64,000 nt of DNA from JABDGM01 sp046349975 (GTDB taxonomy: Bacteria > Planctomycetota > Planctomycetia > Pirellulales > Lacipirellulaceae). The notes beneath the pieces were generated by a model. It saw only the letters and a list, made by a program, of their open reading frames with translations, ran no database searches and had not been told where the DNA came from. The DNA lies in the NCBI GenBank assembly GCA_046349975.1, contig JAXMBH010000012.1, positions 113,246 through 177,245 of the forward strand, in the 5' to 3' direction. This document shows, in pieces, positions 1 to 9,067 of the stretch (the first letter of the stretch is position 1; every line of letters begins with the position of its first letter). The position numbers were made by a program, and so were the translations under genes.

Positions 1-123
1 GGCCAACTCGGGCGGCGCTTCGATCCCGAGTCGTACGCCGCCATGGCCGACCTTCACGATCGTCACGCTAATCTTGTCGCCAATGAGGATCCGCTCGCCA
101 ACTTTTCGACTGAGAACTAGCAC
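1..123 (-). CDS. csrA: CsrA-type translational regulator, 5' part only
   Basis: The reverse strand reads V/M-LVLSRKVGERILIGD followed by KISVTIVKV and GHGGVRLGIEAPPELA. This is the start of CsrA/RsmA, the small dimeric RNA-binding protein that blocks ribosome access at GGA-containing leaders. All the early beta strands and the VRLGIEAP segment are present in order. The start is GTG at 123, with GAGG about 8 bases upstream on the minus strand. Only the first 41 residues lie in the window; the missing C-terminus is due to the window edge, not a truncation. The family is usually 60-75 residues. Identification is firm because the sequence is nearly family consensus. Confidence 0.93.
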   Translation of the reverse strand, partial: MLVLSRKVGERILIGDKISVTIVKVGHGGVRLGIEAPPELA

Positions 124-379
124 GTCCGTGGCCTCGCGTCCGGATTTAAGTTGGGATAGCAGGGAGTCGAGCGCAGGTGCCCCGTCTGCGCCTCGATCGG
201 CTCAATCCACGCTGTGCGATCGAAGCTCGCATGCAACAAAGCTAGCGGCGACATGCTGTCAATGCAAGCACTCGGGGAGCAAGCCGAGCGACCGTCGCCG
301 GATTCGCGCGAACATCGGGGAGATGGGATGACTACGAAAACGCGGGCACGCAATTAACTAAAGCGTGGCGAGTGCGACC

Positions 380-1561
380 TTACTTCACCAAATACACGCC
401 GTTCGCTGCCGCGACGCTGGCTCCATGCTCGAATTTGTGGCCCTGCTCGGCCAGTAGCTGCTCCAACGCGGCGAGCAGCAGGAGCACGTTCGTCTGTCGG
501 CTCGAATAGCCCATTAGGCCGATGCGCCAGACCTTGCCCTTGAAGGCCCCCAGGCCAGCCCCGATCTCGATTCCGAACCGCTCGAGCAAGGCCTTCCGCA
601 CGGTCAGGTCGTCGATGCCGCTGGGAATTCGTACGGCATTTAGTTGCGGCAACTCCCGCCCGCCCTGCGTGGCGTATTCCACCCCCAGCGCTGCCAAACC
701 GGCTTTCAACGCCAGGTGGTTCTTGCGATGCCGGGCGAAGCAGGCATCGAGCCCTTCTTCCAGCACAATGCGCAAGGCCTCGTGCAGCGCGTACGTCATG
801 TTGATTGGGGCCGTGTGATGATACACGCGATCGGTGCCCCAATAGTTGGCCAGCAGCGACACATCGAGGTACCAGCTGCGCACTTTCTCTTGGCGTTTGA
901 GAATCTTCTCGACCGCTCTATCGCTGAACGACACCGGCGCGAGGCCTGGCGGGCAACCCAGGCACTTCTGCGTGCCGGAGTACACGGCGTCGACTTGCCA
1001 GTCGTCGATATCGACTGGTATGCCGCCGAGGGCGGTTACGGTATCCAGAATGAGCATCGCGCCGGCCTCGCGCACAGCTGCTGCGATCTCCTTGATTGGC
1101 TGCCAGGCACCCGTTGAAGTCTCCGCCATCACGATCGCCACGACCGCGGGTTTCACGCGGGCAAGAGCCTCTTTGACCTCAGCGACCTCGAACACCTCGC
1201 CCCATGGCCGCTCGATCTTGGTCACCTCGCCGCCCGCGCGCTGGGCCATATCGAACAGCCGGTTGCCGAATACCCCATTAATGCACACCAGCACGCGTTC
1301 GCCCGGCTCGACCAAATTGACAACCGTCGCTTCCTGCCCGGCCGAGCCCGTGCCGCTGATCGCCATCGTCATGCGGTTCTTCGTGCGAAATACTTCACGG
1401 AGCATCGACTGAAGCTCGTCCATGATCCGCAAGTAGTACGGATCGAGATGCGCTACGGTTGGTTGCGCCATAGCGGCGAGGACGCGCGGGTGGATGTCGC
1501 TCGGACCGGGGCCCAGCAGGGCGCGAATTGGAGCATTTAAGGGGGAAGGAATCGTCGACAT
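380..1561 (-). CDS. Class V PLP aminotransferase (alanine/serine-glyoxylate type)
   Basis: 393 residues, full length for the AGXT/serine-glyoxylate aminotransferase group of fold-type I class V enzymes, which move the amino group of Ala or Ser to glyoxylate in the cytosol. The segment SGTQKCLGCPPG around residues 195-206 holds the PLP-binding lysine (K199). The GTGSAGQEA segment near residue 70 binds the cofactor phosphate, and LILDTVTALGG near 170-180 carries the PLP-ring aspartate. Substrate preference (Ala versus Ser donor) cannot be read from sequence. It is followed downstream by csrA with about 250 bases between. Confidence 0.9.
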   Translation of the reverse strand: MSTIPSPLNAPIRALLGPGPSDIHPRVLAAMAQPTVAHLDPYYLRIMDELQSMLREVFRTKNRMTMAISGTGSAGQEATVVNLVEPGERVLVCINGVFGNRLFDMAQRAGGEVTKIERPWGEVFEVAEVKEALARVKPAVVAIVMAETSTGAWQPIKEIAAAVREAGAMLILDTVTALGGIPVDIDDWQVDAVYSGTQKCLGCPPGLAPVSFSDRAVEKILKRQEKVRSWYLDVSLLANYWGTDRVYHHTAPINMTYALHEALRIVLEEGLDACFARHRKNHLALKAGLAALGVEYATQGGRELPQLNAVRIPSGIDDLTVRKALLERFGIEIGAGLGAFKGKVWRIGLMGYSSRQTNVLLLLAALEQLLAEQGHKFEHGASVAAANGVYLVK

Positions 1562-1574
1562 GTTGCCGCCTGGG

Positions 1575-1656
1575 TAGTACGACGGACAGATCTGTCCGTC
1601 CGGATGAATAAAGTAAGAGCACTGGCGGACGGACCGATTTGTCCGTCCTACGCACT
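1575..1656. repeat. Inverted repeat built from GGACGGACA words
   Basis: Between the ABC permease and the aminotransferase there is a perfect 20-base palindrome, GACGGACAGATCTGTCCGTC (1581-1600). About 25 bases later comes a second, imperfect palindrome (1625-1649) with the same GGACGGA / TCCGTCC arms. The outer flanks GTAG and CTACG are also inverted. Each half is a hairpin and the two halves can pair with each other. It belongs by architecture with the other iterated-word inverted repeats in this window. Confidence 0.8.
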
Positions 1657-4183
1657 ACAACGTGCGCAGCGCTTCGAGCAAATCAAGCTTCGATGCGCGA
1701 TTCGCCGGGAACCACGCCGCCACAGCGATGATCGCGAGACCGAGGGCAAACCCGCCGAACAACAGGTTCGGATGCAGTTCGAACTGCACCGGATGACCGA
1801 TGACCGGCATCATGGCCACGTTAATGAGATACGCCACCGACACGCCGGCGATGATTCCCGGAATGAGTGCCAGAATCGCCATAATTACGGCCTGTGAAAA
1901 CACGGTCTTCCGCACTTGAGCCCGCGTCATCGCCACGATCCGCAGCAACCCGAGTTCGCGAGTTTGTTCGAGCACGTTGATCGTGAGGGTATTGGTCACG
2001 CCGACGGCCGACACCAAGAGGCCGAGCACCACCATTGCCCATAAACTCGCCACCACGCCCGACATCATCACGTCGATCGAGCTTTGGATTTCTGAATACG
2101 TTTGCAGAATGAGTCCGTTGTCATCGGCGATCTGCTGCAATTCCTTTCGCACTTCATCCAACTGCTTATGATCGGCTTTGATAATGTAAGCGCTTACGCC
2201 CTTGTAATCGAGTTGTTCGCGGGCCACCGACCGTTCCATATGGATTGTCAGCCCGCCTGCTTGGTAGTCATTTACGATGGCGGCGATACGGAAGTGCTTG
2301 TCGCCGTTTTCCGTTTCGAACGTCACGGAATCGCCAACCTTCAGCTTGGCGCGTTGGGCGAATACCGAACCGACCGCGACCTCGCCGTTTTGAAAGCGTT
2401 CGCGCAAATCGTCCTCGCTGCCGGAAATTATGTCTAGTGCGGGCGGACCTGGCTCGGTGTGATCGCGGGCAATCAAGCTCGCCGTCTGGCCAGCGACCTT
2501 CACGTTTCGCAGCCGCATGGCATCGATCGTCGTGATGCCCGGCACCTTACGAACCTGCGCGCCAATATCGTCTGGCAAGTCAGCCGACGAATTGGAGGCC
2601 ATATCCGGCGCGGATGCCCGCAAAAAGAAGTCGGCCACGATCGTTTTGCGATACCACTCGCGCACATCGTTTACTGTATCGGTCACTGAATTCGCGAGGC
2701 CAATACCCGTTGCTGCGGCGATGAACACAACCGCCACGGTCAGCGTCGTGCGGGCTTGATGACGCAACAATTGCCGGCGCGCGAGCCGGGACTCAATCGG
2801 CATAAACAGTTTGATTAAGTACGCGGTGATTGCTGATAACGGTCGCAGTCCGAGTGGCAGCAACAGCACGAGGCCCACGAGAAGCACGATCGACGCCCAC
2901 ACCGTGTGCCACATAGAAACCACGCCGAAGATACTCAGCGTCATTACCGTCGCAGCGATTATTACCAGTACGCCGCCGATCGCGACGAACCACCAGTGCA
3001 TGCCCTCCATTTCTTCTGGCAGCACATCGCGCATCGCCTCGAGCGGCGACAAGTGCGTCGCCTTCCAGGCTGGCAGCGCTGCCGCGACGAGCGAAATCCC
3101 GAGACCGCAAGCGGCCCCCACAAAAAACGGATACGCAGTCAACTGGATCCCAGGAAGCGTCGCCTTATAAAGCGACCCCATCGCCAGCGACAGATAGTGG
3201 GCCCCGAGGATCCCCAGCAGCGAACCCAGAATTGTCCCGATAATTCCCATCATGATCGCTTCGCGATAGACCATTTCGGCCACTTGAGCCCGGGTCGAGC
3301 CAATGGCCCGCATGATGCCGATTTGTTTGCGGCGCTGCGTCACGTTGATGAGAAATGTATTTGCGATGATGAATACGGCGACCAGCAGTGAGAAGCCTCG
3401 CGCGAGTCGCATGCCCTGCTCTGTCGACAGCGACGTCTCGGCGGCCATCGAGCTGCGTGCTGCCGGCGGCCCCACCTCGACGCCCTTCGGTAAGACCGCG
3501 GCAATCTTCTTCTTAACCGCGTCGACATCTGCATTCGCATCGGTCACGATTTGAGCCGTGTCGACCTTCTTCGGGCTGTTCCAATAGACTTGTGTCGCAA
3601 TAATTGGCACATAGATGGTCGCCCCCTCGGTCGACGTGGCAGTGCCCTTCGATTTGTAGAGTCCAACAATCGTCGAGTCCTGAAAACCCGAGGGCGTCAT
3701 GATATCGACATGGTCTCCCACGTCGAGGTGCTGTGACTTCGCGAAGTTCGCCTCAACCAAAATGCCAGGTTGTTCTTCCAGCGATTTGCCGGCGGTAATT
3801 TCGTACTCGTGAATCTCGCGATCCAACTTCGGATCGACGCCCATAATCTTCAGGCGATAGTGACGCTTGTTCTTGCCCTCTTCGAGGACCGAGAACGATG
3901 TGTCGCGTTTCATAAGCGGCGCAACGACCTTCACGCCTGGAACGGCACGGATCGAGTCCAGGATCGTCTCGCTGAATGTCGTGCCTGCGCCGGCGGAAAC
4001 TTCGAGCGTCGCATTGCCAGCGACCGTCTTATAGATTTCGTCGAAGGCGCGCTTTGTGGTGCCTGACGCGATCGTCACCGCCACGACGGCGGCGACGCCA
4101 ATGACCACGCTCAAGAGCGTAAGAACGGGTCGGCTCGGGCGCTGCCGCAGCTCCCGCCACGCGAATCTCCAATAGAGCATCAT
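1655..4183 (-). CDS. ABC transporter permease with two FtsX domains (LolC/MacB type)
   Basis: 842 residues: an N-terminal membrane helix, a MacB-like periplasmic domain, an FtsX-type membrane block at about 270-390, two middle helices around 400-450, a second periplasmic domain, and a final FtsX block at about 715-840. This doubled arrangement is typical of lipoprotein-release or macrolide/peptide export permeases. The coupled ATPase lies immediately upstream (8 bases between), so the two form one operon and presumably one complex in the inner membrane. The substrate is unknown; no membrane-fusion protein is adjacent. Confidence 0.9.
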   Translation of the reverse strand: MMLYWRFAWRELRQRPSRPVLTLLSVVIGVAAVVAVTIASGTTKRAFDEIYKTVAGNATLEVSAGAGTTFSETILDSIRAVPGVKVVAPLMKRDTSFSVLEEGKNKRHYRLKIMGVDPKLDREIHEYEITAGKSLEEQPGILVEANFAKSQHLDVGDHVDIMTPSGFQDSTIVGLYKSKGTATSTEGATIYVPIIATQVYWNSPKKVDTAQIVTDANADVDAVKKKIAAVLPKGVEVGPPAARSSMAAETSLSTEQGMRLARGFSLLVAVFIIANTFLINVTQRRKQIGIMRAIGSTRAQVAEMVYREAIMMGIIGTILGSLLGILGAHYLSLAMGSLYKATLPGIQLTAYPFFVGAACGLGISLVAAALPAWKATHLSPLEAMRDVLPEEMEGMHWWFVAIGGVLVIIAATVMTLSIFGVVSMWHTVWASIVLLVGLVLLLPLGLRPLSAITAYLIKLFMPIESRLARRQLLRHQARTTLTVAVVFIAAATGIGLANSVTDTVNDVREWYRKTIVADFFLRASAPDMASNSSADLPDDIGAQVRKVPGITTIDAMRLRNVKVAGQTASLIARDHTEPGPPALDIISGSEDDLRERFQNGEVAVGSVFAQRAKLKVGDSVTFETENGDKHFRIAAIVNDYQAGGLTIHMERSVAREQLDYKGVSAYIIKADHKQLDEVRKELQQIADDNGLILQTYSEIQSSIDVMMSGVVASLWAMVVLGLLVSAVGVTNTLTINVLEQTRELGLLRIVAMTRAQVRKTVFSQAVIMAILALIPGIIAGVSVAYLINVAMMPVIGHPVQFELHPNLLFGGFALGLAIIAVAAWFPANRASKLDLLEALRTL

Positions 4184-4191
4184 GGCTTAAA

Positions 4192-4911
4192 TCACCAGCT
4201 AGCGGCGCGGGGGATAGGGCGGCGCATGTGCCCCGGCGAGTATTCTTCCAGCAAGCCGTCGCGCACCCGCACCGTGCGGTCGGCTTGGGCAGCCACGTCG
4301 TTGTCATGCGTGACAATGACCACCGTCTGCCCGCGCGAGTCAACCAGGTCTCGGAGCAACCGCATCACCTGGGCACTGTTCACGCTGTCGAGGTTGCCGG
4401 TGGGTTCGTCGCCGAGCACAAGCGCCGGTTCGATGACCAGTGCGCGGGCCACCGCCACCCGCTGCTGCTCGCCGCCAGACATCTGCGACGGCAAGTGATC
4501 GGCCCGGTCGGCCAAATCCACCAGATCCAAACATGCCAGGGCCCGCTCGCGAGCCTCGCGTTCGCTGATCCCGTCGAGTTCCAGCGGCAGTGCCGCGTTT
4601 TCGACGGCGGTCAGGGTGGGCAATAAATTGAATGCTTGAAAAATGAACCCGATCCGCCGGCGACGAACCAACGTCCGCTCGGTGTCGTTGAGGGTCGAAA
4701 TGTCGGTGCCTTCAAAAAATACCTGTCCGTCAGTCGGCGGCTCGATCGCACCCAGCAAATTCAGCAACGTGCTCTTGCCCGAACCGCTCGGGCCCACGAT
4801 CGCCAGCATCTCGCCTTGCCGCACGGCGAGGTCGATGCCGCGCACGGCGTCGACGTGCATCGTGCCGTTGAAAAATGATTTTGTGACGCCAACTGCTTCA
4901 ATGATATCCAT
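4192..4911 (-). CDS. ABC transporter ATP-binding protein (LolD/MacB type)
   Basis: 239 residues, standard size for a LolD-type nucleotide-binding subunit. Walker A GPSGSGKST is at 40-48, the signature SGGEQQRVAVARAL starts at about 145, and Walker B is LVLGDEP at about 164-170 (Gly replaces the usual Ala or Leu before DEP). The H-loop histidine is in VIVTHDND. It is the first gene of a two-gene operon with the FtsX-like permease. It powers the permease by ATP hydrolysis on the cytoplasmic face. Confidence 0.93.
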   Translation of the reverse strand: MDIIEAVGVTKSFFNGTMHVDAVRGIDLAVRQGEMLAIVGPSGSGKSTLLNLLGAIEPPTDGQVFFEGTDISTLNDTERTLVRRRRIGFIFQAFNLLPTLTAVENAALPLELDGISEREARERALACLDLVDLADRADHLPSQMSGGEQQRVAVARALVIEPALVLGDEPTGNLDSVNSAQVMRLLRDLVDSRGQTVVIVTHDNDVAAQADRTVRVRDGLLEEYSPGHMRRPIPRAASW

Positions 4912-5276
4912 GTTGGATTCACCTGAGGGGTCTACCTGGATTGCCGGCAGGCGCGGTCCATCGCCCGGCCCTGAGCAGTATCTAAGCCTTTTATACTACC
5001 GCGATGAGGGCAGTTTTCCCATGCCCAAATCTGGTCGGAAACCTATCCACTGGCCCGATCTCAGCTTACGCCAGCGTCAGATTGGGCGGACTGGTCAAAC
5101 CTTTTGCGTTAAAACGTAGCGATCGCAAGCACAGCGCATGCCAGTCAAACTGTAGGATGGAGCCCACCCGCCCTGATGCGTTCACCGCCATCCACTATCA
5201 GCGCATTGAATCGTGGGCAGTGTCCATCCTTCTGCTACTACGCGACGAGTTGGCGGCTGTTTCACCGAGCTCGAAA
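4912..5276. other. Intergenic region without a recognised gene
   Basis: About 365 bases between the 3' end of the isochorismatase-like gene and the start of the ABC ATPase gene. The open frames here are short and overlap neighbouring genes in antisense; none resembles a known protein. I see no clear hairpin or promoter that I would defend. Confidence 0.4.
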
Positions 5277-5891
5277 TTACTCAGCCGTCGGCGCCTTCTC
5301 TTTCGCCAGTGCGCTAATCTTTTTGAACTCGGGCGCTTCGGCCGTTCGGCACCACTCGAACATCGCCGTTTCGCAAGTAGAGAGAACGATGCCGGCGGAC
5401 TCCATTCGCCGCAGCGCGGTTTCATGATCGGTGGCGTAGCGCGCGCCGACCGCATCGACGGGCACAAAGACTTCAAAGCCAGCGGCCGCGAGATCGAAGG
5501 CGGTTTGCAGCACGCATACATGTGTTTCGATGCCACACACGAGTACGCGTGAGCGGCCGTCGTCTTTCCAGCGCTCGAAGATCTCGCCGCACACGCCTGC
5601 ACTGAAGCAGAGTTTATCCGGCGCCGAGCCGATGCGCTCTTTAAGAATTGGCAGCGTCGGACTGAGCCGATCGGGATACTGCTCCGTTGCCGCGACCGCA
5701 ACGCCGAGCAGATTCGCCGCGTCGAGCAGTCGGCGAATGTTCCAGACGATCCGCTCCTTCTTGGGAATAATATCGAGCAGCTTCTCCTGCGCGTCGACCA
5801 CCAGCAGGGCCGAGTCTTCGCGGTTCATCAGCTCGGGGCTGCGCGGCAAAGGGCTGCAATTCGCGGTTTTTTCTACAGGCTTCGATCCCAT
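5277..5891 (-). CDS. Isochorismatase-family hydrolase (nicotinamidase-like)
   Basis: 204 residues with the cysteine-hydrolase fold. The catalytic Asp is in ALLVVDAQEKL (about residues 28-38), and the nucleophilic Cys is in the VCGIETHVCVLQTA segment, which matches the family's GxxTxxCV motif. The family hydrolyses amides or vinyl ethers (nicotinamidase, isochorismatase, YcaC-like). The exact substrate cannot be told. The gene stands alone on the minus strand. Confidence 0.88.
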   Translation of the reverse strand: MGSKPVEKTANCSPLPRSPELMNREDSALLVVDAQEKLLDIIPKKERIVWNIRRLLDAANLLGVAVAATEQYPDRLSPTLPILKERIGSAPDKLCFSAGVCGEIFERWKDDGRSRVLVCGIETHVCVLQTAFDLAAAGFEVFVPVDAVGARYATDHETALRRMESAGIVLSTCETAMFEWCRTAEAPEFKKISALAKEKAPTAE

Positions 5892-5984
5892 AAGACCACC
5901 GTAACCCCTGGCCGCTCATGCTTCAATGGGCGACAATATGCAGAGTTTCCCGACGAATTGCCAAAGACGATTCCAGCAAAGGTA

Positions 5985-6136
5985 GAAGATAGTCTCTCGC
6001 AGAGGCGCTGAGATCGCAGAGGAAAAGGCGCAAACACCAGCCCGCTCACGCTGACCTTACGTTTCGAATTTTACCATTGGTATTTTTCAATTACGTCTTC
6101 CCCGCGTCCTCTGCGCCTCTGCGAGAGATAATTCTC
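5985..6136. repeat. Iterated-arm inverted repeat, CGCAGAGG word family
   Basis: The left arm (5988-6024) iterates CGCAGAGG / CGCTGAGAT / CGCAGAGG. The right arm (about 6100-6134) is its inverted partner, with TCTCTCGCAGAGGCGC matched exactly. A 75-base AT-richer spacer separates them. The element lies immediately upstream of hslV. A sister copy forms the outer arms at 51115-51300. Confidence 0.85.
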
Positions 6137-6156
6137 AATAAAGCCCACAAGCTCAG

Positions 6157-6705
6157 ATGAACAAGCCCAGAACTCGCTCTACCACGATTCTCACTGTCCG
6201 CCACAAGGGCCGCGTCGCCATCGGCGGCGATGGCCAGGTGAGCCTCGGCAGCACGGTGATGAAATCGGACGCCGTGAAGATTCGCCCGCTTGCCGACGGT
6301 CGCGTCATCGCGGGCTTCGCTGGCGGTGCCGCTGATGCTTTCGCCTTGCTCGAGCGCTTCGAGGCGAAGCTGAAGGATTATCCGGCGAATATGCCGCGAG
6401 CCGCCACTGAGCTCGCCAAGGAGTGGCGCACTGACCGCGCGCTACGTCGACTAGAGGCGATGATCGCTGTTGTCGACGCGCAGAATACGCTGCTCGTTTC
6501 GGGGACGGGCGACGTCATTCAACCCACCGATGGCATTCTCGGCATCGGCTCCGGCGGCAACTTCGCCCTCGCCGCCGCCCGCGCGCTCGTCGCCCACTCC
6601 AGCCTCAGCGCCAAAGAAATCGTCCGCACCGCCTTGGAAATAGCCGCCGATATTTGCGTGTACTCCAACCGCAATATCGTCGTCGAAGAGCTACCCGCGT
6701 CCTAA
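6157..6705 (+). CDS. hslV: ATP-dependent protease proteolytic subunit HslV
   Basis: 182 residues, close to the usual 175-180. HslV is the N-terminal threonine peptidase of the HslUV (ClpQY) protease and forms a double hexameric chamber. The TTILTVRHKG segment starts at Thr9, which should become the catalytic N-terminus after removal of eight residues. IGGDGQVSLGSTVMK, the GFAGGAADA loop and the IGSGGNFALAAARAL helix are all conserved. hslU follows on the same strand, but a repeat-bearing gap of about 280 bases separates them, larger than the usual few bases. Confidence 0.96.
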   Translation: MNKPRTRSTTILTVRHKGRVAIGGDGQVSLGSTVMKSDAVKIRPLADGRVIAGFAGGAADAFALLERFEAKLKDYPANMPRAATELAKEWRTDRALRRLEAMIAVVDAQNTLLVSGTGDVIQPTDGILGIGSGGNFALAAARALVAHSSLSAKEIVRTALEIAADICVYSNRNIVVEELPAS

Positions 6706-6716
6706 CACCAATACGA

Positions 6717-6950
6717 ATTAACCACTAAGAACACGAAGGACACAAAGGCCGCACAGGCGAAAGGTAGAAGTTGACCGCTAATTGACGCTAATTCTCGCTA
6801 ATAAAAACTAGATTTTGGAAAGCCATCTTTAGTACTGGGCGAACACCGCTCGCGTCTTTTGTGTTCGACCATCCTATTGGCGAATCATTAGCACCTATTC
6901 GCGGTGCGATATTTTTCTTCGTGTTCTTCGTGCCTTCGTGGTGAAAGATC
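6717..6950. repeat. Nested iterated-arm inverted repeats (CACGAAGG outside, CGCTAATT inside)
   Basis: The outer arms at 6719-6748 (CCACTAAGAA CACGAAGGA CACAAAGG) and 6916-6943 pair with each other. Inside them, 6772-6803 (CCGCTAATT GACGCTAATT CTCGCTAAT) pairs with about 6876-6905. Two different word families are thus nested, filling the hslV-hslU gap. The right outer arm runs into the possible upstream GTG start codons of hslU. Confidence 0.85.
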
Positions 6951-6985
6951 CGTGCCCAAGTGGTGAACAATCGAAGAGCAACACT

Positions 6986-8329
6986 GTGAAAGAACTTACC
7001 CCGCGTCAGATCGTTACCGAACTCGACCGCCACATCGTCGGCCAGCATGATGCCAAGCGGGCCGTCGCCATTGCGATTCGCAATCGTTGGCGGCGCCAGC
7101 GCGTGGCCGAAGACATGCGTAACGAGGTCGCGCCCAAGAACATCCTCATGATCGGTCCCACGGGCGTCGGCAAAACGGAAATTGCCCGCCGGCTCGCGAC
7201 GCTCACGGGAGCCCCGTTCATCAAGGTCGAGGCCACCAAGTACACCGAAGTCGGCTACTACGGCCGCGACGTGGAGAGCATGGTCCGCGAGCTCGTGGAA
7301 AACGCCATCGGCCTGGTGCGCGAGAAGGAACTCGAGCGCGTGAAGCCCGAGGCCGAGAAGCGCGTCAACGAGCGGCTGCTCGACCTGCTCGCCCCGCAGC
7401 CGGCGAGTCTCGATGTCGGCGTCGACTCACCCAATACGCCGGAGCGCTATGAACGCACGCGCGAAAAGATGCGGCAAATGCTCGCCGCCGGCGACATGGA
7501 GCAGCGGAACGTTGAAATCACGGTCGAACAAAAGGCCCATGCCATGGTCCTTCCCGGCATGGGTCCGGGGAGCGACTCGATGGAATTCGACTTCCAAGGC
7601 ATGCTCGAGAAAGTGCTGCCGAAGCATGTCTCGCGCCGGCAAATGACGGTTGCGGAGGCCCGCCGCGTGCTTTTCGAGCAGGAGAGCCAGGCGCTTATTA
7701 ACGCTGAAAAAGTGAACGCCCAGGCAATCGAGCTGGCGGAGAATCTGGGCATCATCTTCGTTGACGAAATGGACAAAGTCGTCGCCAGCGAAGGCGGTAA
7801 AGGGGCCGATGTCTCGCGTCAGGGCGTGCAGCGCGACCTGCTGCCGATCGTGGAGGGCACGGTCGTCAACACGCGTTACGGCTATGTGCGCACCGACCAC
7901 GTGCTCTTTATCGCTGCCGGCGCGTTCCACAAAGTGAAACCGAGCGACCTCATGCCCGAGCTACAAGGCCGCTTCCCGATCCGCGTCGAGCTGAAGGACC
8001 TCACGAAAGACGATTTCGTCCGCATCCTGACCGAACCGAAGAGCTCACTTACGAAGCAATATGCTGCGCTACTGAAAACCGAAGGTGTCGACGTCGACTT
8101 CACGACTGACGCCGTCGATGCCCTCGCGAACTACGCCTTCGAGGTGAACCAGAAGACGCAAAACATCGGCGCCCGCCGCCTGTACACGATCCTCGAACGC
8201 CTGCTCGAAGAACTCTCGTTCGAAGCCCCCGACATGCAAATGGGCCGCGTCGAGATCAACGCGGCGTATGTGAAGGAACGGCTGGAGGAGGTTTCGAAAG
8301 ATGAGGATTTGAGCAAGTTTATTTTGTGA
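6986..8329 (+). CDS. hslU: ATP-dependent protease ATPase subunit HslU
   Basis: 447 residues from the GTG at 6986. This start is chosen because the protein then opens with KELTPRQIVTELDRHIVGQ like other HslU proteins; the in-frame GTGs at 6938/6941 lie inside a repeat arm and would add 15-16 unmatched residues. Walker A GPTGVGKT is at 57-64, Walker B is IIFVDEMDKV, and the extreme C-terminus ends LSKFIL, resembling the tail that docks into HslV. It is the AAA+ unfoldase of HslUV, acting in the cytosol. A GAAG-type ribosome site precedes the start weakly. Confidence 0.95.
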   Translation: MKELTPRQIVTELDRHIVGQHDAKRAVAIAIRNRWRRQRVAEDMRNEVAPKNILMIGPTGVGKTEIARRLATLTGAPFIKVEATKYTEVGYYGRDVESMVRELVENAIGLVREKELERVKPEAEKRVNERLLDLLAPQPASLDVGVDSPNTPERYERTREKMRQMLAAGDMEQRNVEITVEQKAHAMVLPGMGPGSDSMEFDFQGMLEKVLPKHVSRRQMTVAEARRVLFEQESQALINAEKVNAQAIELAENLGIIFVDEMDKVVASEGGKGADVSRQGVQRDLLPIVEGTVVNTRYGYVRTDHVLFIAAGAFHKVKPSDLMPELQGRFPIRVELKDLTKDDFVRILTEPKSSLTKQYAALLKTEGVDVDFTTDAVDALANYAFEVNQKTQNIGARRLYTILERLLEELSFEAPDMQMGRVEINAAYVKERLEEVSKDEDLSKFIL

Positions 8330-8351
8330 GGCATTCGGACGGGGCCAATAC

Positions 8352-9035
8352 ATGAAGCGCAAGTCGCTCGCCATCGTCGGCTTTTTCGCTTTTGCGGCGA
8401 TTATTGCGCTAGTCGCAGTGGAGATACCCCATCAACAGCGACTGGCAAAAGAGCACCTTGCGAAAATGGAGAGCGAGTGGGCGCGCAGAAATTACCAGGA
8501 GTTGAAATCCAATGGCCGATCCTACACGTCCATAATATCGCCGGAAAATATGCTGTTGGTCGCGAACGATCCCGAATGTGCGCAACGACTAACGTACGTT
8601 CATTTCGATATGACAGACCTTAAAGCGCCGGAATTCTCGCTCGTGCAAAAGTTGCCGAATCTCAAGACAATCAGCTTCTATGACTGCGAATCGATACCAA
8701 CGCTTCTTGGATATGCCGCTAACATGCCGTCGGTAAGCGTTATCCATTTCGATTACATGCCGCCACACGACGAGATTCTCAAAGCGCTTGCCTCGATACC
8801 CAGTTTGAAGAGGCTGCTATTCAATGACGCGGCCGATGGCGAACTCGAAGTATTCAGACGTGCATTGCCGAATGTGCAGGTCGATATCTACGACGAAACG
8901 AGAGACAAGGACCCGGCGTTCAAGTCCACCGCCGATACCGAGAACGCCAACGGCGTTTCACTCCAAAAGCCCAGAGTCGCCGCGCTAGCGGCGCACTCTG
9001 GGTTACCGATTCTATTCAAACCACGCTTACGCTGA
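8352..9035 (+). CDS. Hypothetical membrane-anchored protein, tail encoded by a REP-like repeat
   Basis: 227 residues with a single N-terminal membrane helix (about residues 8-25) followed by a soluble part. Loose Leu/Ile spacing (LPNLKTISFYDCESIP and similar) hints at leucine-rich-repeat-like folding, as in many planctomycete proteins, but I cannot assign a family. From about residue 198 onward (ENANGVSLQKP...) the reading frame runs into the REP-like element at 8943-9040, which supplies the last 30 or so residues and the stop. The native C-terminus may therefore have been replaced by repeat insertion. Confidence 0.7.
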   Translation: MKRKSLAIVGFFAFAAIIALVAVEIPHQQRLAKEHLAKMESEWARRNYQELKSNGRSYTSIISPENMLLVANDPECAQRLTYVHFDMTDLKAPEFSLVQKLPNLKTISFYDCESIPTLLGYAANMPSVSVIHFDYMPPHDEILKALASIPSLKRLLFNDAADGELEVFRRALPNVQVDIYDETRDKDPAFKSTADTENANGVSLQKPRVAALAAHSGLPILFKPRLR

Positions 9036-9040
9036 GGGCG
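8943..9040 (+). repeat. REP-like element copy 1 (forward)
   Basis: It starts with the short palindrome AACGCCAACGGCGTT, then a long hairpin CCCAGAGTCGCCGC / GCGGCGCACTCTGGG with one bulged C on the 3' side, and ends with a second short palindrome-like segment (ACGCTGAGGGCGTTA). Together with copy 2, in inverted orientation 30 bases later, it forms a head-to-head pair. Confidence 0.88.
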
Positions 9041-9067
9041 TTACAAACGATGCGTTGTTCTCGACGC

